64,000 nt of DNA from Erysipelotrichaceae bacterium 66202529 (GCA_017161075.1 CP046174.1:2356001-2420000), one strand, 5' to 3'; counted from the stretch's first letter, positions 51,673 through 62,226 are shown. Numbers and translations: made by a program. Notes: generated by a model not told the origin, from the sequence alone.

Positions 51673-53064
51673 TTACTTGGCGAGCTGCTCTACCGCAGCC
51701 GTATAGATGGCCACAGCACGCATCAGGTCATCGACCAGGACCGCCTCATCCTTTTGGTGACAGCCGCCGATGAACAGGTGCTCCGGCTGCTTCCTATTTG
51801 GTAATTCTGGACCAAAAGCCACAAAATTTTCAAATTTCTTTGCATAGGTTCCGCCGCCGATTGTCATATTTGGCGTAAAGGTATCCTTTGTATAGTCCTG
51901 ATATACACCGCTCAGTGTCTGTACCAGCTCTGACTTTGGATCAACAAACAACGGCTTTGTGTTTTTCTTTATTTGTATATCCAGTGGGTAGTCCAATGCT
52001 TTCGCTGTTTCGTGAAAGCCCTGCATAATACATTCAGGATCCGCATCGTTAGGATAACGGATATCAATGGTAATGCTTGCTACATTGTTTTCTATATTTA
52101 CGATTCCTGTATTCATGGTTAAAAATCCCATATAGGCCCCGTCCATATCAATTCCAAGCGGTTTTCCCTGCCAGTCCTTCAGCATCGCATACGTATCATG
52201 TGCGAACTTATCGCCATAGGTACAGCCGATAAAGTTTAACAGATGCAGCGCCGCGTTCACACCGTTGTATGGCATGGCAGCATGTGCAAAAACGCCCTCC
52301 ATATGCAGCGTCGCCATATTCTCGTCAAGCGTCTCTACGCTTCCCTTCAAACCAAAGGCACGCAGATAAAACAGAAAGGCATCCAGGTATTCATTCTTCC
52401 AATCCTTAACCTGGGCACTCGCCTGTCCGATTACGATATTGCTGCGCTCTCCAGCACGCATGCTTGCTATCACTGTATCACAGCTTCCGCTCATTTCAAC
52501 ATGCAGACCGCCCTTTTCTCCATAGATTACAGGAAAGTCCGCATCCGGTGTAAAGCCAAGTGTCGGGATTTCTCCATGCTGTTTATAATATTCCATGCAC
52601 TCCATACCGCTTTCCTCATCACAGCCCAGAATCAGCATGACCTTGCGGTTCAGCCTGATCCCCTTATCCTTCAGCATTTTGAGCGCATAAAAGCCGGCCA
52701 TGGCAGGCCCCTTGTCATCCAGCGTTCCACGGCCAAACATATAGCCGTCCACAATTTCACCGCCAAAGGGATCCCTGCTCCAGCCTTCACCGATTGGCAC
52801 GATATCCAGATGTGCCAGAACACCGACACTTTCCTCACCCTCGCCATATGCGATGACTCCGGCATAGCCGTCGTAATCCTTTATCTGAAAGCCTTCTCTT
52901 TTTCCAAGTTCCAGCATATAATCCAGTGCTTTTCTGCAGCCTGCCCCGAATGGCGCATTCGCAGCCTTTGTTTTGTCATCCCTCACTGACGGGATGGCAA
53001 TCAGACCTCTCAGGTCTTGGATAAACGCATCCTTGTACGTTTCCAATTCCGTTAACCAGTTCAT
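51673..53064 (-). CDS. pepV: Dipeptidase PepV (M20 family)
   Basis: A 463-residue zinc dipeptidase. The metal motifs are HLDIVPIGEGW, GRGTLDDKGP and LGCDEESGMEC, and the lid domain contains GVFAHAAMPYNGVNA. The C-terminal ligand is in FIGGCHQKDEA. It releases amino acids from dipeptides in the cytoplasm. The ATG at 53064 follows GAGGTG; a longer frame to 53136 has no ribosome site. Confidence 0.94.
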   Translation of the reverse strand: MNWLTELETYKDAFIQDLRGLIAIPSVRDDKTKAANAPFGAGCRKALDYMLELGKREGFQIKDYDGYAGVIAYGEGEESVGVLAHLDIVPIGEGWSRDPFGGEIVDGYMFGRGTLDDKGPAMAGFYALKMLKDKGIRLNRKVMLILGCDEESGMECMEYYKQHGEIPTLGFTPDADFPVIYGEKGGLHVEMSGSCDTVIASMRAGERSNIVIGQASAQVKDWKNEYLDAFLFYLRAFGLKGSVETLDENMATLHMEGVFAHAAMPYNGVNAALHLLNFIGCTYGDKFAHDTYAMLKDWQGKPLGIDMDGAYMGFLTMNTGIVNIENNVASITIDIRYPNDADPECIMQGFHETAKALDYPLDIQIKKNTKPLFVDPKSELVQTLSGVYQDYTKDTFTPNMTIGGGTYAKKFENFVAFGPELPNRKQPEHLFIGGCHQKDEAVLVDDLMRAVAIYTAAVEQLAK

Positions 53065-53247
53065 TCGATTCACCTCATGCATATATTCTACCACAAAGGA
53101 ATGTGAATACCTATGATTATTTTCATAAATTTTCATAAAAGTTTCTGACGCCGCATTCGTAACGATTCCATTCGTTTATAAAAGTCAGATATGAGAAAAC
53201 AGCAGTATAAAAAGAGGCAGTCCGTGTGGATTGCCTCTGTGTATTCC

Positions 53248-55437
53248 TTATGCTTCCTTGTTATCTTCCGCAGCAGGTGCAGGACTTGCAGTCTCCGCCT
53301 TTGTTTCTTCCTTCTTTTCCGGTCTTGGTCTAGGAAGCAGTGCCTTCGCACTGACATTCACGCGGCCGCGGTCATCGATTTCCGTAACCTTGACACGAAC
53401 CGTATCACCAATGTTCAATACATCCTCAACCTTGTTGACACGCTCATGATTGATTTTGGAAATGTGCAGCAGTCCGTCTGTACCCGGGAACAGATTGACA
53501 AATGCTCCGAATTTTTCAATACGGACAACCTTGCCCTCGTAAATATCTCCAACCTTGGCTTCGCGTACGATATCACGGATCATATCCGCTGCGTGATTGA
53601 TAGCCGCGCGATCCATATGATAGATTACCACATGTCCGTCATCCTCGATATCAATCTTGACATCATCGCTTGCCTCGATGATTTTATTGATCATCTTACC
53701 ATTTGGCCCGATAACCTCACGAATCTTTTCCGGATCGATATAGAACTGCTCAATCTTCGGAGCGTATTTGCCGACATCCTCACGCGGTTCACTGATTGCC
53801 GTCATCATGTTTTCCAGAATCTGTGCACGTGCGATCTTCGCCTGTGCAAGAGCCTCTTCAAATACTTCCTTTGTGATTCCCGTCACCTTGATATCCATCT
53901 GCAGTGCCGTGATACCCTCGCTTGTTCCGGCAACCTTGAAGTCCATATCACCGAAGTGATCCTCCATACCCTGGATATCGGTCAGTACGGTGTATTTTCC
54001 GTTTTCCTCATCCATGATCAGACCCATCGCAATACCAGCCACCGGCGCCTTAATTGGTACACCGGCTGCCATTAACGACATCGTTCCGGCACAGATGGAT
54101 GCCTGAGAGGAGGAACCGTTGGATTCCGTTACCTCGGCAACGGTACGGATCGTGTAAGGGAAATCCTCAACACTTGGCAGTACCTGAGATAGTGCACGCT
54201 CTCCTAATGCACCATGACCGATCTCACGACGGCCAGGACTTCCCATACGCCCTGTTTCCCCTACGGAATACGGCGGGAAGTTATAGTGATGCATGAAGCG
54301 CTTCGTCTCCACCTCTGTCAAATCGTCAATAATCTGATTGTCATTCATCGGCCCCAGCGTTGTAACGCTTAATACCTGCGTTTCGCCACGGGTGAACAGC
54401 GCACTGCCGTGTGCTCTTGGCAGAATGTCAACCTGAGAGTCCAGCGGACGAATTTCATCAATTTTACGGCCGTCCGGACGCACCTTATCTTCAATGATCA
54501 AGCGACGCACCTCATCTGCCTCAATACTGTGGCAGATTTGTTTTACCTGCTTGAGCGCCTTTGCCTTAGCGGCTTCATTTTCATATTCCTTTGCATCGAA
54601 TACAGCGACAGCTTCCTCTGTCAGCTCATCGATTTTTCCATAGCGTTCCAGCTTCTTTTCGATGGATACTGCATCACGTATCGCCTGTTCAAACTGCGCA
54701 CGTACCTCGCGGTCGATGTCCTCGTCCACGGTATACAGCTTTACCTCCATCTTTTCTTTTCCTACGGCTGCTGCGATTTCTTCCTGGAAGGCTACAAGCT
54801 GCTTGATGTGCTCATGACCGAACATGATGGCACCCAGCATTGCCTCCTCGCTTACTTCCTTCGCACCGGACTCTACCATATTCACGGCATATTTTGTTCC
54901 GGCAACCGTCAGGTTAATATCACTTTTCTCCAGCTGCTCCGGAGTCGGGTTGATGATGTATTCCCCATCCACGCGTCCGACCATAACACCGGCAATCGGC
55001 CCGTTGAACGGGATATCGGAAACACACAGTGCCAGGGATGCCCCAAACATTGCCGTCATTTCCGGCGTACAGTCCTGATCTACGGATAATACCGTATTCA
55101 CAACCTGTACCTCATTGCGGAAGCCATCCGCAAACAATGGACGGATCGGACGGTCAATCATACGGGCCGTCAGCGTCGCATGCTCGCTCGGTCTTCCCTC
55201 TCTGCGTAAAAATCCACCGGGAATCTTACCAACAGAATACAGCTTTTCTTCAAATAAAACGGTCAGCGGAAAGAAGTCAATGCCCTCCTTCGCCTGCTTG
55301 CTGGCTGTAGCTGTAGATAATACAACGGTGTCATCATATCTGACCAGGACAGCTCCACCTGCCTGTTTTGCCACTTCACCAGTTTCGACTGTGAGCCCAC
55401 GCCCACAGAAATCTAAACGAAATACCTGTTTCGCCAC
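53248..55437 (-). CDS. pnp: Polynucleotide phosphorylase
   Basis: 3'-5' phosphorolytic exoribonuclease of the degradosome, 729 residues. Two RNase PH domains are seen ([12 protein letters not shown] in the second, [15 protein letters not shown] active region). A KH domain ([13 protein letters not shown]) and an S1 domain ([31 protein letters not shown]) follow, and an acidic/Ala-Pro tail ends the protein. I chose GTG 55437 behind AGAGGTG rather than an upstream ATG. It follows rpsO, the conserved bacterial order. Confidence 0.97.
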   Translation of the reverse strand: MAKQVFRLDFCGRGLTVETGEVAKQAGGAVLVRYDDTVVLSTATASKQAKEGIDFFPLTVLFEEKLYSVGKIPGGFLRREGRPSEHATLTARMIDRPIRPLFADGFRNEVQVVNTVLSVDQDCTPEMTAMFGASLALCVSDIPFNGPIAGVMVGRVDGEYIINPTPEQLEKSDINLTVAGTKYAVNMVESGAKEVSEEAMLGAIMFGHEHIKQLVAFQEEIAAAVGKEKMEVKLYTVDEDIDREVRAQFEQAIRDAVSIEKKLERYGKIDELTEEAVAVFDAKEYENEAAKAKALKQVKQICHSIEADEVRRLIIEDKVRPDGRKIDEIRPLDSQVDILPRAHGSALFTRGETQVLSVTTLGPMNDNQIIDDLTEVETKRFMHHYNFPPYSVGETGRMGSPGRREIGHGALGERALSQVLPSVEDFPYTIRTVAEVTESNGSSSQASICAGTMSLMAAGVPIKAPVAGIAMGLIMDEENGKYTVLTDIQGMEDHFGDMDFKVAGTSEGITALQMDIKVTGITKEVFEEALAQAKIARAQILENMMTAISEPREDVGKYAPKIEQFYIDPEKIREVIGPNGKMINKIIEASDDVKIDIEDDGHVVIYHMDRAAINHAADMIRDIVREAKVGDIYEGKVVRIEKFGAFVNLFPGTDGLLHISKINHERVNKVEDVLNIGDTVRVKVTEIDDRGRVNVSAKALLPRPRPEKKEETKAETASPAPAAEDNKEA

Positions 55438-55500
55438 GTTCTTCACCTCTATTTTTCTTATCCTTATCATGATATCATATTTTAAAAGCCAATAAAAGAA

Positions 55501-55525
55501 AAAAAGCTCTTTTCGAGCTTTTTTA
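55501..55525 (-). terminator. Terminator between rpsO and pnp
   Basis: GCTC pairs with GAGC around GAAAA, flanked by A-rich and T7 sequence on the minus strand. Confidence 0.85.
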
Positions 55526-55792
55526 CTACTTACGCAGTCCTAAACGAGAAATCAGTTCCTTGTAACGGTTCAGATCCTTATTCTTTAGGTATGCCAGCAG
55601 GTTTCTACGACGACCAACCATCTTCATCAGACCGCGCTGAGAATGGTAATCATGCTTGTGCTCCTTGAAGTGCTCTGTCAGCTGGTTGATTCTGTAGGTC
55701 AATACAGCTACCTGTACTTCTGGAGAACCTGTGTCTCCTTCGAAACGTGCATACTCTTTCATAATTGCCTGTTTTTCGCTTTTTAATAACAT
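55526..55792 (-). CDS. rpsO: 30S ribosomal protein S15
   Basis: An 88-residue primary 16S rRNA-binding protein. It contains the family sequence [53 protein letters not shown]. The ATG follows AGGAGG. Its own promoter lies at 55879-55907, inside the 3' end of the upstream glycosylase gene, leaving a leader of about 80 bases that could carry S15 autoregulation. Confidence 0.98.
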   Translation of the reverse strand: MLLKSEKQAIMKEYARFEGDTGSPEVQVAVLTYRINQLTEHFKEHKHDYHSQRGLMKMVGRRRNLLAYLKNKDLNRYKELISRLGLRK

Positions 55793-55878
55793 GTTGTTTC
55801 CTCCTGTTTTCTTATTCGTTCTATACTGAGTGAACCGCTGAGGAATATCGCGTGTAGACCAAGTATAAAACCTTCGAT

Positions 55879-55907
55879 ATCATAGCACAGTTTTTCTTTC
55901 AATGCAA
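55879..55907 (-). promoter_or_regulatory. rpsO promoter
   Basis: On the minus strand TTGCAT (55907-55902), a 17-base spacer and TATGAT (55884-55879). Confidence 0.65.
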
Positions 55908-56944
55908 GCCTCTTTTTCAGAAGGCAGCCATTCCACGCGCGCAGGCTGGAACTGACGCTGTGCTGCTTGTTCAAGCTGCCGCCGCTGAACGGCGTCAAAG
56001 TCTTCAAACGGAAAAAGCTGCAGTGTTTGCTTCTCCAGCTTCCATCGTCCGGCGACAGTTCCCTTATACAGGAAGCAGGGATATACGATTCCCTGCAGAT
56101 TGAATACCTTTCGCAAATGGCACTGTGGCAGAAACGGATTCTCCTTCTTTTCATAGCCCAGCATGAGCGGATCGAAGCCGCTGAGAAATACAACAGTAGG
56201 GATACGGGGATAGGTATCCATTTCCTCGTGTAGCTCATACACTGTATGCCCTTTGCATTCGCTGATTTCAACATCGCACAGATCCTGCAAAATACCCTCC
56301 AGCTCCTTCTTTTTCCAACCGAAGAAATAGCAGGCATCCCGCAGGGTTACAGGCCCGTACCCCTTCACATAGCGGTATACAAGCTCCTTTCGACAGGCAT
56401 CCAAATCCGTTCGAAGCGATATGGGAGCATAGGTGAATTCCCGTGATGCCGCATGCTGGAAGATCACCTTTCCCTGAATATTCAAAACGGCAAACAAACC
56501 ATCCCAGCTGGAACAGGCCAGCTCGCACAGCTTCTCATCCAGCCCCATTGCTATCAGCCTAGTATAGATTTCCCTGCGTCCACAAATTCCCTGCTGCAGC
56601 AGCTCTATGATAGCGTTGCAGAAAAGCTGTTCCTCCTGTGGTGTGTAATAGCGTGCCATGTAGTAGCTGCGATGCTCATAGTCCTTCCACAGCGCCGAGG
56701 TGATCAGCAGACGGTCCTTTGCATCCAGCAGATGCAGGGTTCCGCGAAAGGCGCGTGTTTTCACATTTTGCTTTACCCATTGCTCCCAGGAAGCATCCTC
56801 ACTTCGAAGCCGCAAAGACATCTGGGCATGGCGCAGAAACTGTGCCTGCAGCGCCAGAACATCCCGGGCAGCTGTTCTCGCATCACAGCGGGAGGTCAAA
56901 TGCTGGTGATAGAGTATTTTTCGTTTTCGCAGTGCTTCCTTCAT
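55880..56944 (-). CDS. AlkZ/YcaQ-like winged-helix DNA glycosylase (HTH_42)
   Basis: A 354-residue protein of the HTH_42 superfamily, made of tandem winged helices. AlkZ-type enzymes remove bulky or crosslinked alkylated bases with a QxQ catalytic motif; here LQAQ gives Q33 and Q35. Family segments include TRAFRGTLHLLDAKDRLLI and FLSGFDPLMLGYEKKENPF in the C-terminal barrel. Substrate specificity is inferred. It overlaps hemW by four bases (ATGA). Confidence 0.8.
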   Translation of the reverse strand: MKEALRKRKILYHQHLTSRCDARTAARDVLALQAQFLRHAQMSLRLRSEDASWEQWVKQNVKTRAFRGTLHLLDAKDRLLITSALWKDYEHRSYYMARYYTPQEEQLFCNAIIELLQQGICGRREIYTRLIAMGLDEKLCELACSSWDGLFAVLNIQGKVIFQHAASREFTYAPISLRTDLDACRKELVYRYVKGYGPVTLRDACYFFGWKKKELEGILQDLCDVEISECKGHTVYELHEEMDTYPRIPTVVFLSGFDPLMLGYEKKENPFLPQCHLRKVFNLQGIVYPCFLYKGTVAGRWKLEKQTLQLFPFEDFDAVQRRQLEQAAQRQFQPARVEWLPSEKEACIERKTVL

Positions 56945-58044
56945 AATGCTTCCTCCGGCAGAAAATCAATCAGCACATCGTGAAGCAGCAGCAGCCCCTC
57001 CCAGGTGGTTCGCACATGGCCGTTTGCTATCTGCAGCATACCGCGTTCGATATTTTTCTGCAATGCCTTATGATACACCGTTTCAAAGTCAGCATGAAAG
57101 ACTTCCTTAAATCGGGATAACGATACTCCCTGCTTCATGCGCAGGGACATCATCAGCATTTCAAACATTTCATCCTCACGGCTCAGTTCAACGATATCCG
57201 GACAGCTCCCCTTTTGCAGATAGGTGTGCAGATTGCAGGTATTATCATAGCGGATATGCCTGCTCTTCCCGCTGGCCCCGCAGCCGATTCCGCAAAAATC
57301 CTCATATCTCCAATACATCTGATTATGCATAGACGCACAGCCCGGCTTGGCGAAATTACTGATTTCATATTGTTCAAATCCATGCTTTTGCAAATATTCG
57401 ACAGCATATACATACATATCCGCCTCCATATCCGCATCGATATTTTTTACACCGTCCCGTCCAAACTGGGAATGCTCCTCTATCGTTAAGGCATACAAGG
57501 AGATATGCGAAATAGGAAACTGCTGTACGATTTCCTGTAAATCCTGCTTCCACATAGCCATGCTCTGTTGGGGTAGCCCGTAAATCAGGTCGATGGATAT
57601 ATTATGAATACCGTGTGCATGCAGCTGGTGGATGCGCTGCACTACCTCCGCTTTGCTGTGCTGTCTGTTGATGATGGATAACAGCTGTGGCTGCAGGCTC
57701 TGTACTCCCAGTGAAATGCGATTGACGCCATAGCTGTGCAGCAGCTCCATTTTCTCCTCATCCAGAGATTCCACGTTTGCCTCCACCGTATACTCCTGCA
57801 CCCGGGCAGTATATGGTGAAAGCAGCTGCAGCAGGCGGTTCAGCTGCTCTAGCTGCAATGCGCTTGGTGTTCCTCCGCCGATATACATAGTTTCCAAAGC
57901 TGACTCCGCAAGCTTCTCATGCAGCTCCTTTTCAACGGCAATAAGCCATTGTTCAGCCAGCCCTGCATGATAGCGGCAGCGGGTAAAATCACAATAGGCA
58001 CAAATATCCCTGCAAAAGGGCACATGAACATAGCATGCTTTCAT
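56941..58044 (-). CDS. hemW: HemW-like radical SAM protein
   Basis: A 367-residue radical SAM protein. The cluster motif CRDICAYC gives C11, C15 and C18, and TMYIGGGTPSAL and RISLGVQSLQPQLLSIINRQHS are HemN/HemW family motifs. HemW proteins chaperone heme and lack coproporphyrinogen oxidase activity. The C-terminal HemN domain is present. The start follows AGGAGG. It is followed by the glycosylase with an ATGA overlap and preceded by a gene of unknown function. Confidence 0.9.
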   Translation of the reverse strand: MKACYVHVPFCRDICAYCDFTRCRYHAGLAEQWLIAVEKELHEKLAESALETMYIGGGTPSALQLEQLNRLLQLLSPYTARVQEYTVEANVESLDEEKMELLHSYGVNRISLGVQSLQPQLLSIINRQHSKAEVVQRIHQLHAHGIHNISIDLIYGLPQQSMAMWKQDLQEIVQQFPISHISLYALTIEEHSQFGRDGVKNIDADMEADMYVYAVEYLQKHGFEQYEISNFAKPGCASMHNQMYWRYEDFCGIGCGASGKSRHIRYDNTCNLHTYLQKGSCPDIVELSREDEMFEMLMMSLRMKQGVSLSRFKEVFHADFETVYHKALQKNIERGMLQIANGHVRTTWEGLLLLHDVLIDFLPEEAL

Positions 58045-58053
58045 AGCTTCCTC

Positions 58054-58896
58054 CTAAACGGTGTAATATACGTATTTTTTTCCAACCCTGCGGCGCTGAT
58101 AGCATTGCCGCTGCACGAGCTGTTCCATTGCGCAGCGGGCTGTCTCATTGCATACGCCGGCATATTCCATAAATTGCCGGATCGTATAATAGCAATACGG
58201 CTTACGATGATCGACATAAAACAAAAGCTGCTGCTCACGAAGCTCAGGAAAACGCTCCTGCAGCTCCTGCAGCTGCATCGTCTGACTGGCTGTGATATCC
58301 GTTTCTGTTAATGATAGCATGGATCTTGAAATTTGCAAGCGGATCCCATCCAGAAAAGCCAAAAAGCGCGGAGTCAGATCGCTTGCTGTCTTTTGATACA
58401 CCTTCTGTTCACAAATAAGTTTGGGATTCACAGGACATGCGGCATGTAAGAGAATGCAGGCGCATATCTGTGTGTCTGCATGCAGAACAGATAAAAAGAA
58501 ACAGCGAAGAAGCAGCGGTTCTTCCTCATCCTCAAGAAATGCAGTAACATCGCATGCAAGGGGTGACAGGCTTAACAATTCCATCGCCCTTTGCAGCCAG
58601 TGCTTCTGCCCCTGTACAAGCAGCATCACCTTTTGCAGAGCGGAAGCTGTCCCCTGCTCTTTATGACAGCGAAACAGCAGCTCACTTGTATGTTGCAGCT
58701 TTCTGCAGCAGGTGGCTGTCAGGACAAGACTTCCGGAAAAAATGGAAAAGTTAAATTCACGGCGAAACAAGGAGCGATACTCCTCAATCTGCTTCCAGAC
58801 CGCCTCCAGTACAACACCCTCCAGCTCCAGCTCTTCAGCCAGCTCATCCTTTGTTCTGTACGTTTCTTCTGTATACTTTCTTGTCTCCTCAAACAT
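58054..58896 (-). CDS. Unknown protein with C-terminal winged-helix-like region
   Basis: A 280-residue cytosolic protein that I do not recognise. The N-terminal third is charged and helical, the middle is Cys-rich (about 13 Cys overall, such as ATCCRKLQH and ICACILLHAACP), and the last 65 residues read like a winged helix (TIRQFMEYAGVCNETARCAMEQLVQRQCYQRRRVGKKYVYYTV). It lies nine bases upstream of hemW, so it is the likely first gene of a three-gene operon with hemW and the glycosylase. Confidence 0.7.
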   Translation of the reverse strand: MFEETRKYTEETYRTKDELAEELELEGVVLEAVWKQIEEYRSLFRREFNFSIFSGSLVLTATCCRKLQHTSELLFRCHKEQGTASALQKVMLLVQGQKHWLQRAMELLSLSPLACDVTAFLEDEEEPLLLRCFFLSVLHADTQICACILLHAACPVNPKLICEQKVYQKTASDLTPRFLAFLDGIRLQISRSMLSLTETDITASQTMQLQELQERFPELREQQLLFYVDHRKPYCYYTIRQFMEYAGVCNETARCAMEQLVQRQCYQRRRVGKKYVYYTV

Positions 58897-59172
58897 AAGG
58901 TCACCTCAGCATCAGTGTAGCATGCTTTTGCAGCAAGCTGGTCACATTCGACAAAACAACACAGAAGCTTACACCATATGACAAGGCGATTCAGCATCTA
59001 ACAAACGATAAGCATTAGTAGCTATTCTGCCAGCATTTCAGTATAGCTGACAAAATATTTCTGCCTGCCTACCTCATACACTCATAAAAAAACAGTGGCA
59101 TCCGATTTTGCAAACGGATATCCACTGCTTTTCCTATATAAAACTATACTTGCTACTGTTGTTTTGGACTGT
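58897..59172. other. Intergenic region with hairpin
   Basis: It contains a 59092-59135 hairpin (AGTGG..ATCCG with CGGAT..CCACT) with T-rich flank on the plus strand and T6 on the minus strand, probably the former terminator of the surface-protein remnant. No gene is seen. Confidence 0.5.
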
Positions 59173-59373
59173 TTAGCCCTTATTGTGAAGCTGCTTTTTC
59201 TTTTTCATAACAAGCAGAATACCACCTGCAGCCATTGCCCCCAGCATACACAATGCATAGAGCTGTGCCTGTGTGTGATCTCCGGTATCCACCCTTGTTC
59301 CATTTTGTGTATCACTCTGATAACCATAACAGAACCGTTTTCTTAAAGCTGCCGCAACTGAAAAACTCCCTTT
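59173..59373 (-). pseudogene. Remnant C-terminus of a cell-wall-anchored surface protein
   Basis: An open minus-strand segment of 66 codons without a start ends at TAA 59175-59173. It encodes the hallmark of a wall-sorting signal: VDTGDHTQ, a hydrophobic helix (LYALCMLGAMAAGGILLVM) and a basic tail (KKKKQLHNKG). Such TGD-type anchors end large sortase substrates in related anaerobes. Stop codons and frame changes lie directly upstream (TAA at 59376-59374), and no signal peptide or domain is found, so the gene is broken. Confidence 0.7.
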
Positions 59374-59376
59374 TTA

Positions 59377-59751
59377 TCGATATTTTTGCATATTTTTTCC
59401 ATAAATGACTTTTATAGAAAATTCGTGATTTAGAAAGGTTACTTTTACAAACTCACCTCGTCTTCGAGCATTCTGTATCCCATTATAAAGGTCTTTTTCA
59501 ATACGATTTCAATCAAAAGGATATCTGTTATTTCCCGGCAGCTTCCTTCATCCCCTGCAAAAACAAATCACCTGCTTTGTTTTATTTATGATCTCTTTTG
59601 CATATCTCCTTTATGTTCTGCAAATACATCCTGTATTTCAGTGATTCCATATCCCCGCTGTTTTTCTCCACCCCTTATGAATTACCTTACTTCTTCACAC
59701 AAAACTGAATTCTTAACCGTGAAATAGACATTCTTAACAAAAACGACAGCA
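59377..59751. other. Degenerate non-coding stretch
   Basis: I see no intact gene here. Short protein-like stretches in different frames on the minus strand (for example GEFVKVTFLNHEFSIKVIYGK) suggest further decay of the same surface-protein gene, but this is weak. Confidence 0.35.
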
Positions 59752-59778
59752 AGAAAAAAACCGGACACAGCCGGTTCT
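59752..59778 (-). terminator. lepA terminator
   Basis: AACCGG pairs with CCGGTT around CTGTGT, followed by T-rich sequence on the minus strand. Confidence 0.85.
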
Positions 59779-59789
59779 TATATATAAAT

Positions 59790-61598
59790 TTATTTATCGT
59801 CGTCATCCATGGAAAGCACAGCCATGAAGGCTTCCTGCGGCACCTCCACACTGCCGACGGATTTCATACGCTTCTTTCCTTCCTTCTGTTTCTCCAGAAG
59901 CTTTTTCTTACGGGAGATATCCCCTCCGTAGCATTTCGCCAATACGTTTTTACGCAGGGATTTGATATCCGCACGCGCGACGATCTTACCATTGATTGCA
60001 GCCTGAATCGGTATTTCAAACTGCTGCTTCGGTATCAGCTTTTTCAGCTTTTCACAGATGGCACGCCCTCTTGGATAAGCAAACTCTCTATGTACGATAC
60101 TGCTTAAAGCATCAACGATTTCTCCATTCAGCAGGATATCCATCTTGGCAAGCTTATTGGTCTGATAGCCGATCAGCTCATAATCCAGGGAGGCGTATCC
60201 CTTGGTACAGGATTTCAGCTTATCGAAAAAATCAAACACGATTTCTCCTAAGGGAAGCTCATAGATCACATTCATACGTCCTTCGTCAATATAAACCATA
60301 TCCTTATAGTTTCCACGCTTATGCTGACACAGCTCCATGATCGGCCCGACATAATCATTCGGTGTCATGATGCTGGCACGGACGAACGGTTCCTCGATAT
60401 GATCAATTTTCTGTACATCCGGAAGCAGGGATGGATTATCAATGGATAATACAGAGCCATCTGTCAGATATGCATGATAGACAACAGAGGGTGCTGTCGC
60501 AATCAGATCAATGCGGTATTCCCGCTCGATTCGTTCCTGAACAACATCCATGTGCAGAAGTCCAAGAAACCCACATCGAAAGCCAAAGCCCAGCGCCTGT
60601 GAGGTTTCCGCCTCAAACTGCAGGGATGCATCATTTAGCTGCAGCTTTTCCAACGCATCTCGCAAATCATTGTATTTACTGGAATCAATCGGATACAGCC
60701 CGCAGTATACCATCGGATTCATTTCACGATATCCGTGCAACGGCTCTGCTGCTGAACGCTGTGCATGCGTAATCGTATCGCCGACACGTACATCCTTAAT
60801 CGATTTGATAGAACCGCAGATCCAGCCTACCTCACCGCATTCCAGTACATCCTTCTTAATTTCCTTCGGCGTCCGTATTCCTACCTCAAGCACCTCATAT
60901 TCCGCACCGCTTGCCATGAACCGGATATGATCACCAACACGAATGGTTCCTTCCTTGACACGTACATAGGCAATAACACCACGATAGGCATCATACAGGG
61001 AGTCAAACACCAGAGCCTGTAATGGCGCCTGCGGATCACCAGATGGTGCGGGTACATGCTGAACGACTGCTTCCAGTACATCTTGGATATTCAAACCGTT
61101 TTTAGCGGATATCAGTGGGGCATCACTGGCATCCAAACCGATTACATCCTCAATCTCCTTACGCACAACATCCGGCTGTGCACTGGGAAGATCGATTTTA
61201 TTGATAACCGGAATGATTTCCAAATCGTTATCCAAAGCCAGATATACATTGGCCAGTGTCTGTGCCTCAATTCCCTGAGCCGCATCAACGACCAGAACCG
61301 CCCCCTCACAGGCTGCCAGGGAACGGGATACCTCGTAGGTGAAATCGACATGTCCCGGTGTATCAATCAGATGGAAGATATAATCCTGTCCATCCTTTGC
61401 TTTATATTTCAACTGAACAGCATTCAGCTTGATCGTAATGCCACGTTCCCGTTCCAGATCCATGGTATCCAGCAGCTGTTCCTTCATTTCACGCTGTTCA
61501 ACAGTATCTGTAATTTCAAGAATACGATCGGCCAGAGTTGATTTCCCATGATCAATATGGGCGATGATTGAAAAGTTTCTTATATATTTCTGATCCAT
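59790..61598 (-). CDS. lepA: Elongation factor 4 (LepA)
   Basis: Ribosome-associated GTPase of 602 residues. G1 is [10 protein letters not shown]2 is in RERGITIK, G3 DTPGHVDF, and G4 NKIDLP. The LepA-specific C-terminal domain has [18 protein letters not shown], and [25 protein letters not shown] ends it. ATG 61598 follows AGGAG; in-frame codons further upstream lack a site. Confidence 0.97.
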   Translation of the reverse strand: MDQKYIRNFSIIAHIDHGKSTLADRILEITDTVEQREMKEQLLDTMDLERERGITIKLNAVQLKYKAKDGQDYIFHLIDTPGHVDFTYEVSRSLAACEGAVLVVDAAQGIEAQTLANVYLALDNDLEIIPVINKIDLPSAQPDVVRKEIEDVIGLDASDAPLISAKNGLNIQDVLEAVVQHVPAPSGDPQAPLQALVFDSLYDAYRGVIAYVRVKEGTIRVGDHIRFMASGAEYEVLEVGIRTPKEIKKDVLECGEVGWICGSIKSIKDVRVGDTITHAQRSAAEPLHGYREMNPMVYCGLYPIDSSKYNDLRDALEKLQLNDASLQFEAETSQALGFGFRCGFLGLLHMDVVQERIEREYRIDLIATAPSVVYHAYLTDGSVLSIDNPSLLPDVQKIDHIEEPFVRASIMTPNDYVGPIMELCQHKRGNYKDMVYIDEGRMNVIYELPLGEIVFDFFDKLKSCTKGYASLDYELIGYQTNKLAKMDILLNGEIVDALSSIVHREFAYPRGRAICEKLKKLIPKQQFEIPIQAAINGKIVARADIKSLRKNVLAKCYGGDISRKKKLLEKQKEGKKRMKSVGSVEVPQEAFMAVLSMDDDDK

Positions 61599-61692
61599 AT
61601 TCTCACTCCTAACGCAAGGACTATTATAACAGGAAACCTGCGGTATGAAAAGCAATTTTCGACGGTATTTGCCTGTGTAAAAGCAATTCCTC

Positions 61693-61721
61693 TTGACCTT
61701 TTCAGCGAGTAGTGCTAAAGT
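61693..61721 (+). promoter_or_regulatory. Promoter of second candidate small RNA
   Basis: TTGACC (61693-61698), an exact 17-base spacer and TAAAGT (61716-61721) on the plus strand. Confidence 0.6.
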
Positions 61722-61727
61722 TTAGTG

Positions 61728-61806
61728 GAAAAGGATGAGAGAGCCTTTTTACGTTAGAAGCATTCTAACAAAGGAGGATTCGCTGTAGGAGGCGGATCCT
61801 TTCTTT
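61728..61806 (+). ncRNA. Candidate small RNA of three hairpins
   Basis: About 80 bases without a reading frame would fold as AAAAGG/CCTTTT (61729-61734 with 61744-61749), a perfect GTTAGAA-gca-TTCTAAC hairpin (61753-61769) and a closing stem GGATTCGC/GCGGATCC (61776-61783 with 61792-61799) followed by TTTCTTT. No plus-strand gene follows for 400 bases, so it is not an obvious leader. No known RNA family is recognised. Confidence 0.5.
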
Positions 61807-61931
61807 ATACTGTTATGTTTTCCTGCAAATTCCATGGATTTAATAAATGTTGAAAGCTGCGCAGACATGATGGAGATGCGCTTCTTAATGAAAATGCAGG
61901 CTCTCTCATATATGTTAACATTTCGTGCAGC

Positions 61932-62120
61932 TTATCTCTTCCTACAAATTGGATCATCCTTGTGTTCTTGTTTATCAGAGAGGCATTTCAAGGTATCCAC
62001 CAATAGCATAAAGCTTTCAATCTGATCCTTTGTTAATCCATCATAGAAATTCAGGAGCTCCATTTTATTCCTATATTCCTGATTTATTTCCTCAATATTC
62101 CGTTTACAATGCTTTATCAT
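61932..62120 (-). CDS. Small helical protein, unknown
   Basis: A 62-residue protein (MIKHCKRNIEEINQEYRNKMELLNFYDGLTKDQIESFML..) with GAGG seven bases before the ATG. It is predicted to be helical and charged. Divergence from a small HTH gene with palindromes between them suggests a regulatory pair. The family is not recognised. Confidence 0.6.
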   Translation of the reverse strand: MIKHCKRNIEEINQEYRNKMELLNFYDGLTKDQIESFMLLVDTLKCLSDKQEHKDDPICRKR

Positions 62121-62158
62121 TCTCTTGCCTCATTTCGCTTTCACATATATTTTATCGT

Positions 62159-62205
62159 GATAACAGAGAAAATACAACTGTTATCAGCATATCATATTAT
62201 GATAT
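62159..62205. promoter_or_regulatory. Two palindromes between the divergent small genes
   Basis: GATAACAG-N11-CTGTTATC at 62159-62185 and a perfect 17-bp palindrome ATATCATA-t-TATGATAT at 62189-62205. They are likely operators for the HTH protein encoded at 62227. Confidence 0.6.
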
Positions 62206-62226
62206 TCCCGAAATGGAGGAGCATAT

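Noticed and set aside
53191-54075. 294-codon plus-strand frame
   Set aside because: It is antisense to the pnp C-terminal domains, with no independent support.
59095-59346. 83-codon hydrophobic plus-strand frame
   Set aside because: It is the complement of the wall-anchor remnant; the hydrophobicity comes from that segment read in reverse.
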